DNA from: Moesziomyces globuligerus
Lineage: Eukaryota; Basidiomycota; Ustilaginomycetes; Ustilaginales; Ustilaginaceae
DNA: 64,000 bases
Assembly (NCBI GenBank): GCA_030849465.1
Contig: JARVLF010000009.1
Location: 310,001-374,000, forward strand
Direction: 5' to 3'
Below are positions 53,553 to 63,170 of the stretch, in pieces. The notes under the pieces were generated by a model. It had not been told where the DNA came from and did not search any database. It was given only the letters and a program-made list of their open reading frames with translations. Positions within the stretch are counted from its first letter, which is position 1; every line of letters starts with the position of its first letter. The position numbers and the translations under genes are program-made.

Positions 53553-54054
53553 GCCATGCGCACGCCTGCTACGGGCCTTATCTGCCCGGAGCTAACGACG
53601 CTCTCGGGCAACAGATGCCGTCAAGAATACCCGTTCTGACACCAAGGCGAGCAATCACCCAAGTCTCGGTGGATCTACACAGCTTGTGATGCGAATGCAC
53701 AAGGTAGAAGGTGGACGTTCCAGCAGCCTGTTTTCTGACAGCTCGGATTTTGCATCCAGGTCCGCTGATCCCCGCGGCGGTGGCGCTCCCATGTGGAGGC
53801 TTGGACACCACATCGGAATGGGAGATACGGTCGAGTGGCGTCCGGACTTTAGCCATCGCTGTCTAGAAGGCTCAAGAACGAGCGTGCTTCTATAGCGCCG
53901 AGAGTCGTTCTGCCCACGGACATTCACAGCATCCACAGCTTGAGCATACACGAGCACGGGGATTGAGGATATAAGGACCCGGTCCAGGCAGCTTTGGACA
54001 GTCTTGTCAACCATCTCATCACGTTCGTCCAGCCCTCTCAATCTCGGAGCAATC
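53553..54054. promoter_or_regulatory. SDR gene promoter region
   Basis: About 500 bp upstream of the SDR start. Minus-strand frames here do not extend the decayed gene in any way I can support. No clear TATA box is seen. Confidence 0.4.
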
Positions 54055-54915
54055 ATGTCGGGTGCAGGTGTACGTTCGATCGTCGTCACGGGCGGCAACA
54101 AGGGCATCGGGTATGAAGCGATCAAGTACCTCGCGCAGAAGCTACCGGAGACGACCATCTACCTCACGGCGCGTTCCGAGGAGAATGGACAGGCGGCGGT
54201 GCGCAGGATGAAGGACGAAGCTCGCGCGCACGACTTTGCCAACGTGCGCGTTGTGCTGCTCGAAGTGCTAGACGCCTCGTCGATCGAGCGAGCCGTTGCC
54301 ACCGTCAAGAGCGAGAGCGGAACGCTCGACGTCCTGCTGCACAACAGCGGCATCTTGACGTCTCCGGGAGGAAAGGGATCCAAGGGCGTCTTTGACGTCA
54401 ACGTGCGCGGCGCCAAGGCCTGCATCGATGCCTTCGCTAGCATCCTCACCCCCAAGACGGGCAGCATCATCGTCGTCTCGTCCGAAGTAGGCGCCTGGAC
54501 TACCGCCGACATGCAGCCCCAAGTCGCAGCCAAGCTGCTCAACGCCAAAGACACCGACTGGCCCAAGGTCGAGGCTTGGATGGACGACTGGCTTGGTCAC
54601 GAACAGGGCCAACAGGCGCACGAGGCTTGGAAGCCCGTCGACCAGCTCCTCAACTCGGGCTACGCCGTCAGCAAGGCCTTGCTCAACGCCTACCTCCGCA
54701 ACTACGCCCTGAACCACGCGCACACCAAGCTCGCCATCGTCTGCCCCGGTTACTGCGCCACCGACCTCAATGCCTTCGCCGGCCATCGCCCTGCTTCCGA
54801 GGGCGGCGAGAGCGTAGCCTGGCCCGTCTTTCACGACTTTGAGAGCGGTCACTTTTACCAGGACGGCAAAGATCTGCCTTTCTCCAGCCCCTTCCCCGAG
54901 GGCTTCGTCCCCTGA
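54055..54915 (+). CDS. short-chain dehydrogenase/reductase, carbonyl reductase type
   Basis: A 286-aa intronless protein. The start is the ATG at 54055, eight residues before the cofactor loop. The Rossmann motif TGGNKGIG is at residues 12-19, with R39 of LTARSEE favouring NADP(H). The catalytic region has NSG (in place of the usual NAG), the Ser pair S142/S143 in IVVSSEVGAW, and the YAVSK motif with Y203 and K207. The long insert between the Ser and Tyr (about 60 residues, Trp- and acid-rich) is that of carbonyl reductase CBR1-like enzymes. It would reduce carbonyl compounds with NADPH in the cytosol. The substrate is unknown. All catalytic residues are intact. Confidence 0.88.
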   Translation: MSGAGVRSIVVTGGNKGIGYEAIKYLAQKLPETTIYLTARSEENGQAAVRRMKDEARAHDFANVRVVLLEVLDASSIERAVATVKSESGTLDVLLHNSGILTSPGGKGSKGVFDVNVRGAKACIDAFASILTPKTGSIIVVSSEVGAWTTADMQPQVAAKLLNAKDTDWPKVEAWMDDWLGHEQGQQAHEAWKPVDQLLNSGYAVSKALLNAYLRNYALNHAHTKLAIVCPGYCATDLNAFAGHRPASEGGESVAWPVFHDFESGHFYQDGKDLPFSSPFPEGFVP

Positions 54916-55190
54916 GAGTCTAGCATCGCAGAGTCGTAGTCGTCGCAATGTTGAAATGGTGCAAGCAAAGGGGGACCGTGCAGTCAGAGTGGAAGGCTAG
55001 AATCGGTGTATCGGAAGACGAGAGCGGGAAAAAAAAGCGGGTGAAGCTTTGTGTAGTGTGCCGCTGTAACACTGACAGATCACGTGCCGGCCGCAAAAAA
55101 TCGGAGGATTGCTCAAGCAGCCTTGTCGGCTTCTTCTTGCATCTGGCCCTCGATATCATCCTCTCCTCTGTGCGAACATCATCCATCAGC

Positions 55191-56186
55191 ATGATCGGGA
55201 TCACCTTGACACGAAGCGCTGCGCCGATGCGCGTGGCTACTCGCAGCTTTGCGTCGAGTGCGCTGGTGCACGCCGAGGCAGCGGCCGCGGCTGCGGCTGC
55301 GGCCCCTCGCCAGCGAGCCAACAACGCGGCCTCGCGACCGCCGCGTGCTGCGGGCAGCGCCGCCGAGCGTCTCCGCGCGGGCGAGCGCACTCGAAGCTCG
55401 CCGCGCACCAACTCGGGTGTGGCGGGCAACAATCGGAATGGGGCCAACCACCGAGGTGCGAGCAACAACCGAGGTGCGGGTGGGGATCGACGCAACAAGC
55501 GGCTTCCATCGGTGTTCGATGCTGCGTCGGCCTCGCGCGACCGCGCGAGGGGTACGAGTATCAAGAGCCAGGAGAGGCGCAAGCTGCCAGCACCCGTGCC
55601 GACGACCGACTGGAACAGCGCGCTGTACGCCAAGCCGGGCTACGAGCGATTCCTCGCCGCGGCGCCGCGCGCGTCGGCCATCTTTACGCCCAACCTCACC
55701 GCCACCGCGCCCGCGCCCGCAGCGGGCAAGGGCAAAGCCAAAGCGGCCACCCCGACCCCAGCAGCTGCCAAGCTCAACTTGCCCGGCATCAAGTCGGCGG
55801 TCAACGCGCTCAAGCTGCACATCCGCGCGGGCGGTCGCAACCTCCTCGGCCCCGCCCACCAACCCATCGGCTCCGCCGTCGGTAGCCTCACCTACAACCG
55901 CACACCGCTCGCCAACATCCGCGCAAAGGGCGCCAGCGACGAATCATTGGCCGCAGACCTCAAGAAGGCCAGAGTGGCGCTCCAGAACCAGCAGATCGGC
56001 GGCTCGTACGAGCGCTTCCAACCAAAGGCGCTGCTCGACGCCGCAGGCGTGCGCGTCAAAGCCGACGGCTCGGTCAACGCAAAGGCGGTCACCGACGCGG
56101 CACACGCGCTCAGCCTCAACCCGGACCTCGCTCCCGAGAGCAAGAGCTTGGTCGCAAAGACCATCGCAGACCGACTCGGCGCCTAG
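55191..56186 (+). CDS. unrecognised basic protein with mitochondrial-type N-terminus
   Basis: A 331-aa intronless protein from the ATG at 55191; the frame is open upstream but unconserved-looking. Residues 1-28 (MIGITLTRSAAPMRVATRSF...) are Arg/Ser/Ala-rich without acid, like a mitochondrial presequence. Residues 30-130 are disordered, with an Ala9 run and Asn/Arg/Gly-rich repeats (GNNRNGANHRGASNNRGAG). Residues about 150-331 look ordered, with TTDWNSALYAKPGYERFLAA, then a Pro/Ala/Lys linker. A helical C-terminal part (IKSAVNALKLHIRAGGRNLLGPAHQPIG..) follows. I do not recognise a domain. A mitochondrial ribosomal or RNA-binding protein would fit the composition, but that is a guess. The gene is convergent with the AP endonuclease gene, 115 bp between stops. 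Confidence 0.7.
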   Translation: MIGITLTRSAAPMRVATRSFASSALVHAEAAAAAAAAAPRQRANNAASRPPRAAGSAAERLRAGERTRSSPRTNSGVAGNNRNGANHRGASNNRGAGGDRRNKRLPSVFDAASASRDRARGTSIKSQERRKLPAPVPTTDWNSALYAKPGYERFLAAAPRASAIFTPNLTATAPAPAAGKGKAKAATPTPAAAKLNLPGIKSAVNALKLHIRAGGRNLLGPAHQPIGSAVGSLTYNRTPLANIRAKGASDESLAADLKKARVALQNQQIGGSYERFQPKALLDAAGVRVKADGSVNAKAVTDAAHALSLNPDLAPESKSLVAKTIADRLGA

Positions 56187-56301
56187 AACCACGCCAGCCC
56201 TCAGCCGCATCGACGCCCGTCATGCAATGTCCGCTTGCGTCTGATGTGCGCGATTGCAGAGTGTGTGGTATGCGAGAGCTGTGTGTGTGATGCTGTGGCG
56301 T

Positions 56302-58227
56302 CTAGAGGGGACCTTGGATGTCGCAGTACTGCGCGCAGCGAGTCGAGTGAAGCAACGAGTCAGCTTTGGGTTGGCTCCGATCGGAGCGCGGGCAGGGAAG
56401 CGGGGCTTACGATGGGGACGTGGTCGCTGGCGCCGTAGCACTCGTGTCGGATCTCGCACTCGAGCGCCTTGGCGGCGATGCGTTGCGAGAGCTATTCGAC
56501 GCCGACGAGCCATGCGCGAGGATGGCGGCAGAAGAAAGAGGTCAGTCGGGACGACCGAGTTGCGACGCGCGTGGAACGGTCACTTACGATGAACGAGTCG
56601 AGACGCCAACCGATGCCCTTGGACCTGCAGAAGCCTCGCCAGCCATAGAACGCTGTACGGCCAGAGACACGACTGATCAGCTCGCGCGCGCACACGCAAA
56701 GCCACGCCGAGTGCGGTGGATGGATACGCACTGTAATGGCCGACCGCATCCGGATGTTTGTCCCTCCACACGTCTGTGAGCGGGAGCGAGTCGGGCGTGG
56801 CGGTGCCGTCGAGGAGCGCACGGTGCGCATCGCATTCGATGGCCGTATATCCGGGACTCTTGTTCCACTTTTTCGACGCCGCCGCCAGATCGCGCTCGTC
56901 CTGGACGACGTTGAGATCGCCGCACCACACGACGGGTTTCTTGGCATCCAGCTCGGCCATGTACGCGGCAAAAGCGGCGTTCCACGCCTGCTTGACCGCC
57001 ATCGTCTGGATGCGTCGCCACGCGCAAACGTGCTTGGTCAGTCATCGCTACGAGGAAGAAGCAAGGAAGAAGAGACGAGGCAAGGAGGCAGGGGGGATGT
57101 GGCTGCCTTATCAGGCCCTCGGACGTGATGGCTGTGGCGATGACAGCGCGCCGCGAGGGCTTATGAGGACAGCTGGGATGCTGTGCGGGCCGCCCACTGA
57201 GATCTTCACCTTGGGCGAGCAGAAAGGATCGGAAACAAGACGGGCGGCCCGAAGACGGCTGAGGAGGAGGATGGGAAAGCGCCGAAAACGCACCTTGAGG
57301 CCCTCGCCTGCATTGACGGCGTAGGTTCCGACGAGGAAGGTGTTTTGGAATTCGAGCGTGACTGTTGAAAAGCGTGAGAAGATGTGAGTTCGAGTTGGAG
57401 CTAGAGCTAGAGATCAAAGCATCGGACGTACCGATGCGGCCCTTGGTATCCTGGTCCTTGAGGCCGGGGAGGCCGTAGGTTGCCTTTACGGGTTGGATCT
57501 TGGATAAGATGGCGAGACCTGCGTAGCCCTTCTGCTTGCCGATGCCCCAGAACTGGTGTTTGTAGAGCTTGGTGAGCGCGGGATGCATGGGAGTGTCGTT
57601 GACCTTGGTCTCGGAGAGCACGACAATGTCGGCGTCCTCGGCCTCGAGGTAGCGCATCAGGCCCTTGGGCTCGCTCGACTTGAGGCTGGTGATGTTCCAC
57701 GAGGTGATGCGCACGCTCCCCGCCGCCGAGGGCCGCGCATACTCGAGCGTCGACGGCATCTCGGTGTTGTTGGGCAGACTAGGATCGGCCGTCGTATCCC
57801 CCGCCTTGGGTGCGCTCGGCGAGTCCGAGTCCGAGACCGCCTTCTTGCGTGCCTTCTTGGCAGGTGCAGGAGCTGCCGCTTCCGCATCCGCATCCGCTGC
57901 CGCATCCGCAGTCGAATCGCTGCTTGCCTGCTTCGCCGCCGCTCCAGCCGCTTTGCGCTTCGACTGGCTCGCCGACGGTGCTGATGCAGCTGCAGCCTTA
58001 GCTTGCGGTTCAGCCTCTACTGCTGTATTCCTCTTGGCTGTCGCAGCGGCTCGGCTGGAAGCCCTGCGAACGCGTGTCGTCGAGGATGCTGTCGGCGGCA
58101 TGATCGCAGCGAGTCCAACAGCCAGATTCCGTCCTGGTATCGAGACGGCTTGTACAGCTCGACGCGGCAAGGCAGCAGCAACGGACAAGACGAGACGCGA
58201 ACCTAGGCTGGCGGCTAAACGGAGCAT
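56302..58227 (-). CDS. AP endonuclease, ExoIII/APE1 family
   Basis: Six exons on the minus strand: 57432-58227, 57294-57361, 56732-57005, 56588-56652, 56411-56491, 56302-56328; 436 aa. All junctions keep the frame. The catalytic domain begins near RITSWNITSLKS and contains the metal-binding Glu in VVLSETKVND, WCGDLNVVQDE (the Asp-x-Asn pair), GWRLDSFI and the final His in GASDHVPI. The last exon is only nine codons (YCDIQGPL, stop). The first about 160 residues are an Ala/Lys-rich tail with basic clusters (SKRK, KKARKK) fit for nuclear import. The protein also begins with a 42-residue Arg/Ala/Leu segment that looks like a mitochondrial presequence before a second Met at 58101. It incises DNA at abasic sites in base excision repair. 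It lacks the C-terminal zinc finger of Apn2, so the APE1/ExoA type is favoured. Confidence 0.93.
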
Positions 58228-58562
58228 GCCAGCGTCGAAGCCGGAGTGAGTTTCTTCGGGATGAAGCGAAAGGCTCGGCGTGTCGCGTTTAAATTAGCTG
58301 ATTTGGCGGCGGCTCGAGCGTGCGAGTGGAGGTGATGATTTCACGTGACCACACGCGGCCAGAATATCGGCAACCAACACTTTGGCGCGAGGCTGCCAAA
58401 CATGCACTCGCGCACCCTCAACACTCGTACTGTACTGAGCCCCGCTTGCAGCTCGCCGCCTTATCCTCGCTCCTCCATCCCCACTCTGGCTTTCGCAGCC
58501 GCCCTCAAGACCCTCGTCTCGTCACTCGCCTGATCGGGATCGATATCGACTCACGGCCCACC
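58228..58562. promoter_or_regulatory. compact divergent promoter, AP endonuclease / BUB1
   Basis: Only 335 bp separate the two start codons, so a DNA-repair gene and a spindle-checkpoint gene share a short bidirectional promoter. An AT-rich patch (GTTTAAATTAGCTGATTT) lies at 58288-58305. A CACGTG E-box-like site is present as TCACGTGACC near 58341-58350, which may bind bHLH factors. Confidence 0.5.
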
Positions 58563-61500
58563 ATGGTCGTCGGTACTTCCAGCATGGGTCCGCCCGCCGT
58601 GACGCCTCGCAAGGCGCCCACCACGCCCTCGCACAGCGCCTTTGCGTTCGGTGCGACGCCGCACAAGACGCCGCTCCGCACCCCCGGCGGCTCCAAGATC
58701 GAGCAGACCTCGTCGACGCCCATCATCGACTTCCACGCCATCGAGTCGCAGAAGGAAAACGTACAGCCGCTCGCAAAGGGCCGATCCGCCCACGCGCTCT
58801 CCAACACGCTCAACATGCAGCACAAGCAACGCCACGCGCTGCTCGCCCAGCAGCGTGCCGACCACGAGGCCACCGTCACCTCGGCAGACAACGCCGACTC
58901 GGACGACCCGCTCGAGGCGTGGACCAAGTACGTAAAGTGGTGCATCGACAACTACCCCTCCGGCCAGACGCACGAGTCCGGCATCATCCCCCTCCTCGAG
59001 AGGGCCACGCGCCACTTTAAGGACGCAGAACAGTATACGAACGACCCGAGGTACCTCCGCCTCTGGATCCTCTACGCCCGCAACGTAGAGTGCGCACGCG
59101 ACGTCTACAACTTCCTCCTCGCCAACGAAATCGGCACCAAGCTCGCCAGCCTCTACGAGGAGCTCGCCGTCGTCCTCGAGGGGCAGCGCATGTACGACGA
59201 AGCCGACGCCATGTACAAGCTCGGCATCGCCCGCAGAGCCAACCCCATCGACCGCATCAAGCGCAGGTACGACGAATACAAGACCCGCATCGTCCTCGGC
59301 CACCAGGCTGCTGCCGACGCCTCGGGCTCCGCTGGCTCCGCGGCTCCCGCCCTCGTCGTCAACTACGCCGATGCGCTCAAGGCCGCCATGCTCACCGCCG
59401 GCCGCAGCATGCTTGGCCAGAAGGAGGCCGCTGCAGGTCCTGCCCGCAGCCACTCGGCCAACGTCTTGCGCGGTGCCGGCGCCGCCGTCGGCGCCATCGG
59501 CGCCAGCACACCCACACCCTCCACCAACAACGGTCGCAAGCTCAACGTCTTCCACGAAGACGACACGCGCAGCGCGGCGCAGGCTGCAGCCAGACCGCAC
59601 GGCGCCAGCACCAAGGGCTGGGAGGATCTCGGCACCGTCGCCTCGCGCAACCAGGAAAATATCCAGGCCGACCGCATGGCGGGCGTCTCGAGCTTCAAGA
59701 TCGGCGCCGCCGGGGGCGTCTCCAAGAAGCCAGGCTCCGGCTTGGCCGTGTTTCGAGACTCGGACGACGACGACGACGACGACCAAGCCGACGTCCCCGC
59801 GACGCCCAAGCCCGCCGGCGTGCTCAGTCCCAAGGACCACTTTGCCAAGCTCGCTGGAGGCTTGGGACGCAAGCCCCAGTCGAGCGAGACCGACCTGTTG
59901 CGCACCAATCCCTTTGCCTACTGGGACAAGGATGCCAAGCGCGTCCCCGATCCGGCTAGCTTGCGCCCGGAGTCGGCCGGCGCTTCGTCGTCGCGCAAAG
60001 TGTCGTCGTCCAGCGCGGGATCGCAGGGCGAGCGCCACCGCACCAAGACCACCGTCTCGCGGTCCGCGCAGTCCAGCTCGCAGTCCGGCTCGTCATCGAG
60101 CAAGGCGCGCACACAGGCGGCAGCTTCCTCGGCGGGTGCCAAGCGAGAGAAGCATGCTGCTCCCGTCGCAGACATGTATCCCGCCTTTCGCTCCGACGTG
60201 CACGAGGCGTTCTACGCCCGCCATGGATGGCAGAGCGAGCTGACGCTCGAAGAACTCATGGCGCGCGCACGCGGCTACCCCGCACTCGCAGAGGGATGGG
60301 AAGCTGCTTCGCCCTCAGCCAAGCCAGTCTCGGACCCCTGGACCCACCTCGACGCACTCGTCGGTCGATGGATGCCCGAGGACGTCAGCGTCGAGAGGGC
60401 AGCGTCGCCGGAACCGGCACCGTCGACATCGCGAATGGCGGAGCTCGAACCCACCGAGACCGTGGCGATCGACCAGGCCACGGGCGTGTTTCCGTCGCGC
60501 GACGTGTTTGATCCGGACAACTCGGTGGCGAATGCGGTGGCGCTCAACCTGCGACCGGGCCCCAAGAAGAAGAAGAAGCGCGAGGGCGATACGACGACGC
60601 GCACGCGCATGAGCCCCACGCTCGTCACCAAGGCCACCCTCCTCGAGGTCGAAGGCATGTTCAACGGCCAGGACAGCTCCGACGACGATAGCAGCGACGA
60701 TGACGACGACGACGACGACGACGAGGATGACGACTACCTCGCGCCGCTCTCGAGCGTGTCGCGCCAGGCGCACTTGCGCATAGGCCTGGGCTCGGCGGCT
60801 GATGTCCCGCCCACGCCCACGCCAGCATCGCGCTCGCACGGCGCCGCCACGTTCGCGGGCCAGCAGGACGAGAATGCTGGCGTCAGGGCGACGCCCTCGC
60901 GCACGCCGGCGCAGGCGCCCCGGCTGGGGCTGGGTGGAGCCACGCCCATGCGCACGCCGCTCGGCGCCAGGTCCGCAGCGCCCACCGCGCTCGGTGCCAA
61001 ACCAGTCTACCGCGAGTCGGACGACGAGGACGACGAGCAGCACGTCGAAGCGCAACAGCCGCTGCAGGCCGGCTCGCCCGACCGACCAGCGCCTGCGGAG
61101 CAGCAGGTGGTGGCGGCCGTACCAGCAACGCCCATGCCGTCCAACCGGCAGTCGGCGAGCCGACGCTGGGTCGAGCCGATGGCGGAAGAGGAGGAGGAGG
61201 AGGAGGGAGAGGTGGACGAGGTGGACGAGAACGGGGAGCGCATCGAGGGCGAGTACAACGCGGGCTACGAGGCCAACGAGCATCTCTTCCGACCGCAGTT
61301 CCAGCCGCTGACGCCGATCACCGAGGCGACGTACGAGCTGACGCGCTACACCAACGCGCGCACGCCCGCCACCGCCTCGCGCTCGGCGGCGCGCCCGGCG
61401 CTCAAGTCGTGGCGCTCGCTCAGCGAGGACGAGGAAGAGGACGAAGAGGACGAGCCGAGGCAGCTGCTGACCAGTGGGCCGCTCGGAGCGCGCGCGGCTC

Positions 61501-63089
61501 GCGACGAGCAGCTCGGTGCCGACGAGTCGCAGGCCGCGGCGGACGAGCGCAGCTTCGCCTCGACGTCGGGCGAGGAGGCGAACCGCTCGGCGTGGACGGC
61601 GGACAACAAGGCCGACTTTGAGCTCACCAAGGGCCTCACCATCCGTTGCGCCGTCGACGAGGACGCGCACGACGCGGGAGACTTTGACGACTCGCTCGTC
61701 ATCCAGGATCGTGCCTCGCAGCACGCCGACGCAGCGGTGGACGAGGTGGAGTTCACTCCGCCCAATCCGTGTTCGCCTGTAGACCCGGCGGTGCTCGATG
61801 CGATCCTCGCCAGGCTCGACGAGCCGATCGAGAGCCAGTGTGGCTTTGTCGCGCTCGGCGAGGCGACGTCGGATGGCTTGCTCGCAGAGCTGCAGAGCAG
61901 GTGCAAGTCGAGCCTGGCCTCGAACCAGATGACGCGCAAGAGCATGGGCGGCACCGTCTTCCACGGCACGGGCATGCTCTCGTCGCCCTTCCGCGTCCAG
62001 ATCGGCGGCGACGCGTTTGAGATCCGCGGTAAGCTCGGCGAGGGCGGCTACGGCGCCGTCTTCCTCGGCTACGACGTCGACTCGGTCGCCACCACCGCCA
62101 CCGCCAAGTGCGACGACGCAGACGATGACGACGATGAGGACGAGGAGGAGGAGGATCGACGTAAGCAGGTGGCGATCAAGGTCGAGGCGCCTGCGAATCG
62201 GTGGGAGTTCCACATCCTGAGTCAGCTGCAGAGGCGGTTGTCGGTCGAGGTGCAGCGTTCGATCATCGGTGCGCGTAGGCTGTACTGTTTTTCGGACGCT
62301 TCGTTCCTGCTGCTCGATCTGGGCGAAAAGGGGACGCTGTTGGATGTGGTCAACCATGCGGTTACCGCGGGTGTGGCGGCGGCAGGTTCGGCTGGGGTGG
62401 ATACGACGAGTGGGGGAGCGGGGCTGGACGAGGTGTTGGCCATGTTCTTTGTCGCCGAGTTGGTGCGTGTCGTGCTGGGTCTGCATCGAGCCGGCGTGAT
62501 TCACGGCGACCTCAAGATCGACAACTGCCTCCTGAGGTTAGAGGATGTATCGCCGGCAGGTGCCTGGTCCAACCTGTATGCTCGCGACGGATCGGCAGGA
62601 TGGCGATCCAAAGGTCTCACGCTCATCGACTTTGGTCGTGCCATCGACACCACCGCCTTCCCCAACGCTCGCCAGTCGTTCATCGCAGACTGGGACACAG
62701 ACGCTAGGGACTGCATCGAAATGCGCCGTGGAGAGAGCTTCACCTACGAAACCGATTGGTTCGGCATCGCTGCCGTAGCCCACTGCCTCCTCTTCGGTCG
62801 CTACCTCGACCTCAAACTCGACGCCCACCTCTACAAACTCTCGACGCCCATGAAGCGATACTGGCAGTCCGAACTCTGGAACCACCTCTTCCACATCTGC
62901 CTCAACCCCAAACCCCGCTCCCAAGACGGCACCCCCGAACCCCTCGACAAGCACGCCGTGCTCGAGCAGCTCGACACCTGCCTCGCGAACATGCACGCCT
63001 GGCTCGAGGCCAACGCCAACAAGGGCGGCAAGAACCTCAAGGGTCTCCTGCGAAAGCTCGAGATCTGGGCCATGAAGCAAGGCCACTAA
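58563..63089 (+). CDS. BUB1: spindle-checkpoint kinase Bub1 with Mad3-type KEN box
   Basis: A 1508-aa intronless protein. A KEN box lies at residues 64-66 (ESQKENVQPL). The Mad3/Bub1 TPR-like region follows at about 115-255 (DPLEAWTKYVKWCIDNYPSG, LRLWILYARN, YEELAVVLEGQRMYDEADAMYKLGIARRANP). FHEDD and VFRDSDDD segments (about 335 and 400) resemble the Bub3-binding neighbourhood. A long disordered middle carries several Asp/Glu runs. The kinase domain at about 1150-1500 has the loop GKLGEGGYGAVFLG, HGDLKIDN with D1316 and DFGR with D1356. All of these are intact, so it should be active. One insert of acidic residues splits the N-lobe. KEN plus kinase in one protein suggests a unified Mad3/Bub1 (MadBub) gene that serves both APC/C inhibition and kinetochore kinase roles. 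Confidence 0.95.
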   Translation: MVVGTSSMGPPAVTPRKAPTTPSHSAFAFGATPHKTPLRTPGGSKIEQTSSTPIIDFHAIESQKENVQPLAKGRSAHALSNTLNMQHKQRHALLAQQRADHEATVTSADNADSDDPLEAWTKYVKWCIDNYPSGQTHESGIIPLLERATRHFKDAEQYTNDPRYLRLWILYARNVECARDVYNFLLANEIGTKLASLYEELAVVLEGQRMYDEADAMYKLGIARRANPIDRIKRRYDEYKTRIVLGHQAAADASGSAGSAAPALVVNYADALKAAMLTAGRSMLGQKEAAAGPARSHSANVLRGAGAAVGAIGASTPTPSTNNGRKLNVFHEDDTRSAAQAAARPHGASTKGWEDLGTVASRNQENIQADRMAGVSSFKIGAAGGVSKKPGSGLAVFRDSDDDDDDDQADVPATPKPAGVLSPKDHFAKLAGGLGRKPQSSETDLLRTNPFAYWDKDAKRVPDPASLRPESAGASSSRKVSSSSAGSQGERHRTKTTVSRSAQSSSQSGSSSSKARTQAAASSAGAKREKHAAPVADMYPAFRSDVHEAFYARHGWQSELTLEELMARARGYPALAEGWEAASPSAKPVSDPWTHLDALVGRWMPEDVSVERAASPEPAPSTSRMAELEPTETVAIDQATGVFPSRDVFDPDNSVANAVALNLRPGPKKKKKREGDTTTRTRMSPTLVTKATLLEVEGMFNGQDSSDDDSSDDDDDDDDDEDDDYLAPLSSVSRQAHLRIGLGSAADVPPTPTPASRSHGAATFAGQQDENAGVRATPSRTPAQAPRLGLGGATPMRTPLGARSAAPTALGAKPVYRESDDEDDEQHVEAQQPLQAGSPDRPAPAEQQVVAAVPATPMPSNRQSASRRWVEPMAEEEEEEEGEVDEVDENGERIEGEYNAGYEANEHLFRPQFQPLTPITEATYELTRYTNARTPATASRSAARPALKSWRSLSEDEEEDEEDEPRQLLTSGPLGARAARDEQLGADESQAAADERSFASTSGEEANRSAWTADNKADFELTKGLTIRCAVDEDAHDAGDFDDSLVIQDRASQHADAAVDEVEFTPPNPCSPVDPAVLDAILARLDEPIESQCGFVALGEATSDGLLAELQSRCKSSLASNQMTRKSMGGTVFHGTGMLSSPFRVQIGGDAFEIRGKLGEGGYGAVFLGYDVDSVATTATAKCDDADDDDDEDEEEEDRRKQVAIKVEAPANRWEFHILSQLQRRLSVEVQRSIIGARRLYCFSDASFLLLDLGEKGTLLDVVNHAVTAGVAAAGSAGVDTTSGGAGLDEVLAMFFVAELVRVVLGLHRAGVIHGDLKIDNCLLRLEDVSPAGAWSNLYARDGSAGWRSKGLTLIDFGRAIDTTAFPNARQSFIADWDTDARDCIEMRRGESFTYETDWFGIAAVAHCLLFGRYLDLKLDAHLYKLSTPMKRYWQSELWNHLFHICLNPKPRSQDGTPEPLDKHAVLEQLDTCLANMHAWLEANANKGGKNLKGLLRKLEIWAMKQGH

Positions 63090-63170
63090 ACCGCGTCCCT
63101 GGATCGCATGAGCAATCTAAATTAAAGTGAAAAGGCTGCTCCTACCGTGTTGCTGACCGTGTGAGGCTGC

